A stretch of 64,000 nucleotides of DNA from Afipia massiliensis (GTDB lineage: Bacteria; Pseudomonadota; Alphaproteobacteria; Rhizobiales; Xanthobacteraceae). Under the pieces are notes generated by a model that worked only from the letters and a program-made list of their open reading frames with translations, did not search any database and was not told where the DNA came from. Numbering within the stretch: position 1 is the first letter of the stretch; every line of letters starts with the position of its first letter. The stretch is from assembly GCF_014203115.1 (NCBI RefSeq), contig NZ_JACHIJ010000005.1, positions 1 to 64,000 on the forward strand. Reading direction: 5' to 3'. Positions 62,059 through 64,000 of this stretch are shown in pieces. The position numbers were made by a program, and so were the translations under genes.

Positions 62059-63470
62059 TGCTGGGCTCCTGCGTCCGAGAAGCCTCTAAGCGCAGCCTTG
62101 AGGTTGCTTTCCGCATCGATCAGGAAGTTCGCCGAAACAACAACGGCCTCTCCTTCGGTGACGCCATCCGTTACCTCCACATACCCGTCGCCCCGATGAC
62201 CAATCTTCACTTCGCGTGGCTCAAATCGCCCCTCACCCCTATCGATGAACACCGCCTGTTTGGTGCCAGTGTCCAAAACAGAGCTGTCTGGAATGGTAAC
62301 GACCGACGCTGGGTTGCCAGTGTTGATTTCCGCATCGACATACATGTCGGGCAGCAACGCGATATCTGGATTTGCCAGTTCAATGCGCACTCGGCCTGTG
62401 CGTGTCTCCTTGTTGACCTGCGGATAGATCACACTGATTTTTCCGCCAAACTCACGCCCAGGGAAACCGCGCGCCTTGATGACAGCGGGCTGGCCAACCG
62501 CCAATGCGCCGAGATCGCGTTCGGCAACATCGATGGTGGCCCAAACCACCGTCGGATCGGCAACCCGAAACAACACCTCCCCCGGCTGAGCGCGCATACC
62601 CTCGACGACATTGCGCTCCAGCACGAGGCCGTCACGCGGTGCGGTCCAGTCGATCGCTATCGGCACCACTCTCGTCTTCTCAATGGCAACGATGACGGCT
62701 TCAGGGATATCGAGATTCATCAGCCGCTGCCGTGAACCGCGGCCATATGCTGCTTCACTTGAGGTGATCTTCGAGTTCAATGTCGTGACATATTCCGCTG
62801 CGGCGCTGGCTACAGCAGGACTGTAGACTTCCATCAACAGCTGGCCCTTGGTGACTTTTGCGCCAGTCGTGACATCCGCTACTTTTTGCACCCAGCTCTC
62901 GGCACGCATGGAGATGACGGAGATTCGGCGTTCGTCGAGTTGGATCGTTCCAGGCGCACGGATCAGCGTGCGGATAACCCGCAGCGCCGCAGGTTCTGAC
63001 TTCACGCCCGTGCGTTGTATTTTTCCGGGCGAGAGTTTCACCGAACCATCATCACTGTCTTCACCTTCGAAGACGGCGACGTAGTCCATTCCCATCGAAT
63101 CTTTCTTGGGTGTTGGAGATGTATCAGGCAAACCCATCGGGTTGCGGTAGTATTTGATCTTGCGCTCGGCCGACATGGCAGGTGCCGGCTCGGCTACCGG
63201 CGGATCTTCAAAGCTGATGTCCGCACTCGCCGGTACGCTACGATAGTCGCGGCCCTCTTGGGTCTTTTTGGGAGCCAGCGAATAAAACGGCTTACCGTCC
63301 GGATCCTGATAATAGACGGTTATGCCGCTGTCGCGAGCAGCGGCAGGCGTGACAACCGCCATATTCCGCGCGTCGTTCGGCTGAATACGCGTGCGTCCCA
63401 ACAGGAACCCACCGGCAGTGGCCGCAATGAGCGAGGCGACGGCGACGCTTGTGAAAATGGTGCGGTTCAT
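62055..63470 (-). CDS. cusB: Efflux periplasmic adaptor (CusB family) with metal-binding repeats
   Basis: A 471-residue membrane fusion protein. The N-terminus has one anchoring helix (about 7-25). Two heavy-metal-binding-domain-like segments follow: VYYQDPDGKPFYS, degenerate, and KYYRNPMGLPDTSPTPKKDS with M-G-M-D-Y. The HlyD-like core (hairpin, lipoyl, beta-barrel) comes next (GTIQLDERRISVIS to VVVSANFLIDAESNL). It joins CusA to an outer-membrane channel; no CusC gene is visible in the window. It starts 4 nt inside the FixH-like gene's end. Confidence 0.92.
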   Translation of the reverse strand: MNRTIFTSVAVASLIAATAGGFLLGRTRIQPNDARNMAVVTPAAARDSGITVYYQDPDGKPFYSLAPKKTQEGRDYRSVPASADISFEDPPVAEPAPAMSAERKIKYYRNPMGLPDTSPTPKKDSMGMDYVAVFEGEDSDDGSVKLSPGKIQRTGVKSEPAALRVIRTLIRAPGTIQLDERRISVISMRAESWVQKVADVTTGAKVTKGQLLMEVYSPAVASAAAEYVTTLNSKITSSEAAYGRGSRQRLMNLDIPEAVIVAIEKTRVVPIAIDWTAPRDGLVLERNVVEGMRAQPGEVLFRVADPTVVWATIDVAERDLGALAVGQPAVIKARGFPGREFGGKISVIYPQVNKETRTGRVRIELANPDIALLPDMYVDAEINTGNPASVVTIPDSSVLDTGTKQAVFIDRGEGRFEPREVKIGHRGDGYVEVTDGVTEGEAVVVSANFLIDAESNLKAALRGFSDAGAQQ

Positions 63471-63874
63471 TTCTGCGCCGTGATAACGAGTTTGCTTTCC
63501 ACGGTCCCGGTCTCACCCTGCACTTTCGCGCCGAGCGAAAGCTGCCATCGGCCAGCCATGCCGAAAGTTGCCTTGAATGTGTAAGTCCCAGGTTCGGCAC
63601 CGGGCATCGCGGCAACTTTGGTCGCCATTTCCTGCATGCCGTCCGGCGCCATATCGAGACGAGTTGCGAAGATCACAGCGTCCGACACCGGCTTGCCGGT
63701 GGTCTTGTTCACGAGCCAAACAGTCACGATCTTATCCGGGCCAGCACTGACGGTCGCATCAACCAGTTGAAATTCGTAATCTTTGATATCGGCACGAGCC
63801 ATGGTGATCGATGCGATCGCGCACACTCCGATGAACGCGGCCCAAACGGCGCGCGCGTATTTGAACATCTTCAT
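63467..63874 (-). CDS. FixH-like periplasmic protein
   Basis: A 135-residue protein. Residues 1-29 form a signal peptide or anchor (WAAFIGVCAIASITMARA). The rest is an immunoglobulin-like beta domain with V-T-V-W-L-V-N-K-T-T-G-K-P-V, R-L-D-M-A-P-D-G-M and GTYTFKATFGMAGRWQLSLG, matching the FixH/YtkA-like copper-related domain. In heavy-metal operons such proteins often act as periplasmic metal-binding or chaperone partners; here the methionines in D-M-A-P-D-G-M could bind Cu(I) (inference). First gene seen of the efflux operon, overlapping CusB by 4 nt. Confidence 0.8.
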   Translation of the reverse strand: MKMFKYARAVWAAFIGVCAIASITMARADIKDYEFQLVDATVSAGPDKIVTVWLVNKTTGKPVSDAVIFATRLDMAPDGMQEMATKVAAMPGAEPGTYTFKATFGMAGRWQLSLGAKVQGETGTVESKLVITAQK

Positions 63875-63955
63875 TTTGGAAGCCTCAGTATCCTGACCCT
63901 GCCGCTGGGCGGCATGCGTTAGCCGCGCAAACGATAGCTCGCGCGACAGCAAACC

Positions 63956-63969
63956 GGCGCTTAAGCGCC
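63956..63969 (+). promoter_or_regulatory. 14-bp perfect palindrome upstream of the FixH-like gene
   Basis: GGCGCTTAAGCGCC, about 80 bp before the FixH-like start. It could be an operator for a metal regulator or the terminator of a gene beyond the window. Cannot be resolved from the sequence. Confidence 0.3.
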
Positions 63970-64000
63970 AATCAGATCAGGATTCGAGGGGGATGGTCAG

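Noticed and set aside
1-64000. CRISPR array or rRNA operon
   Set aside because: No regularly spaced short repeats with unique spacers and no conserved rRNA segments were seen on either strand.

Overview
The window is GC-rich alphaproteobacterial DNA. Its gene content (Liv-type ABC operon, FixH-type protein beside a CusBA efflux pump, recombinase/DUF2924/DUF3489 cassettes, tRNA-3'-end-like repeats) fits the Bradyrhizobium/Afipia/Rhodopseudomonas group (inference from gene families, not from a marker gene). No rRNA, complete tRNA or CRISPR array was found. Most of the window is accessory DNA, a patchwork of mobile cassettes and defence-like operons around one metabolic operon.

Layout. 0-0.67 kb: end of an IS3-family element cutting a nuclease-like gene. 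1.1-4.3 kb: first copy of a mobile cassette (XRE regulator, 74-aa protein, DUF3489, DUF2924, large serine recombinase). 4.5-10.7 kb: HEPN-like protein and an operon of two large uncharacterised proteins. 10.7-12.0 kb: decayed genes and a repeat. 12.4-25.1 kb: a LysR-linked catabolic island with a Baeyer-Villiger monooxygenase, alcohol dehydrogenase, two short-chain dehydrogenases, two alpha/beta hydrolases and a five-gene branched-chain-amino-acid-type ABC transporter. Together these suggest uptake and oxidation of a (probably cyclic) alcohol or ketone to an ester or lactone, then hydrolysis. 25.8-26.1 kb: decayed FMN hydroxy-acid dehydrogenase. 27.0-30.2 kb: ParB-methyltransferase, DUF5681 and terminase large subunit without other phage genes.

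31.0-39.9 kb: a second cassette region. A heme-type TonB receptor with FecR and FecI (cell-surface signalling) sits between a left cassette fragment (operator, XRE, 68-bp repeat) and a right cassette (XRE remnant, the same 68-bp repeat, 74-aa protein, DUF3489, DUF2924, recombinase). 39.87-43.62 kb: a 3.7-kb block bounded by identical 17-bp direct repeats carrying an HNH-RecQ helicase fusion, a DEDDh exonuclease and an SRA-like/HNH endonuclease.

43.7-57.8 kb is a dense defence-like island: DUF4365 nuclease plus HExxH protein, KAP-type NTPase, multi-pass membrane protein, and a tightly overlapping five-gene operon (76-aa protein, SIR2, 176-aa small component, SbcC/Rad50-like ABC ATPase with a zinc hook, REase-STAND NTPase) preceded by a CoiA-like nuclease. 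This operon is the best candidate for an undescribed system. After a repeat-rich kilobase, 58.9-63.9 kb encodes a heavy-metal RND efflux operon (CusA, CusB, FixH-like).
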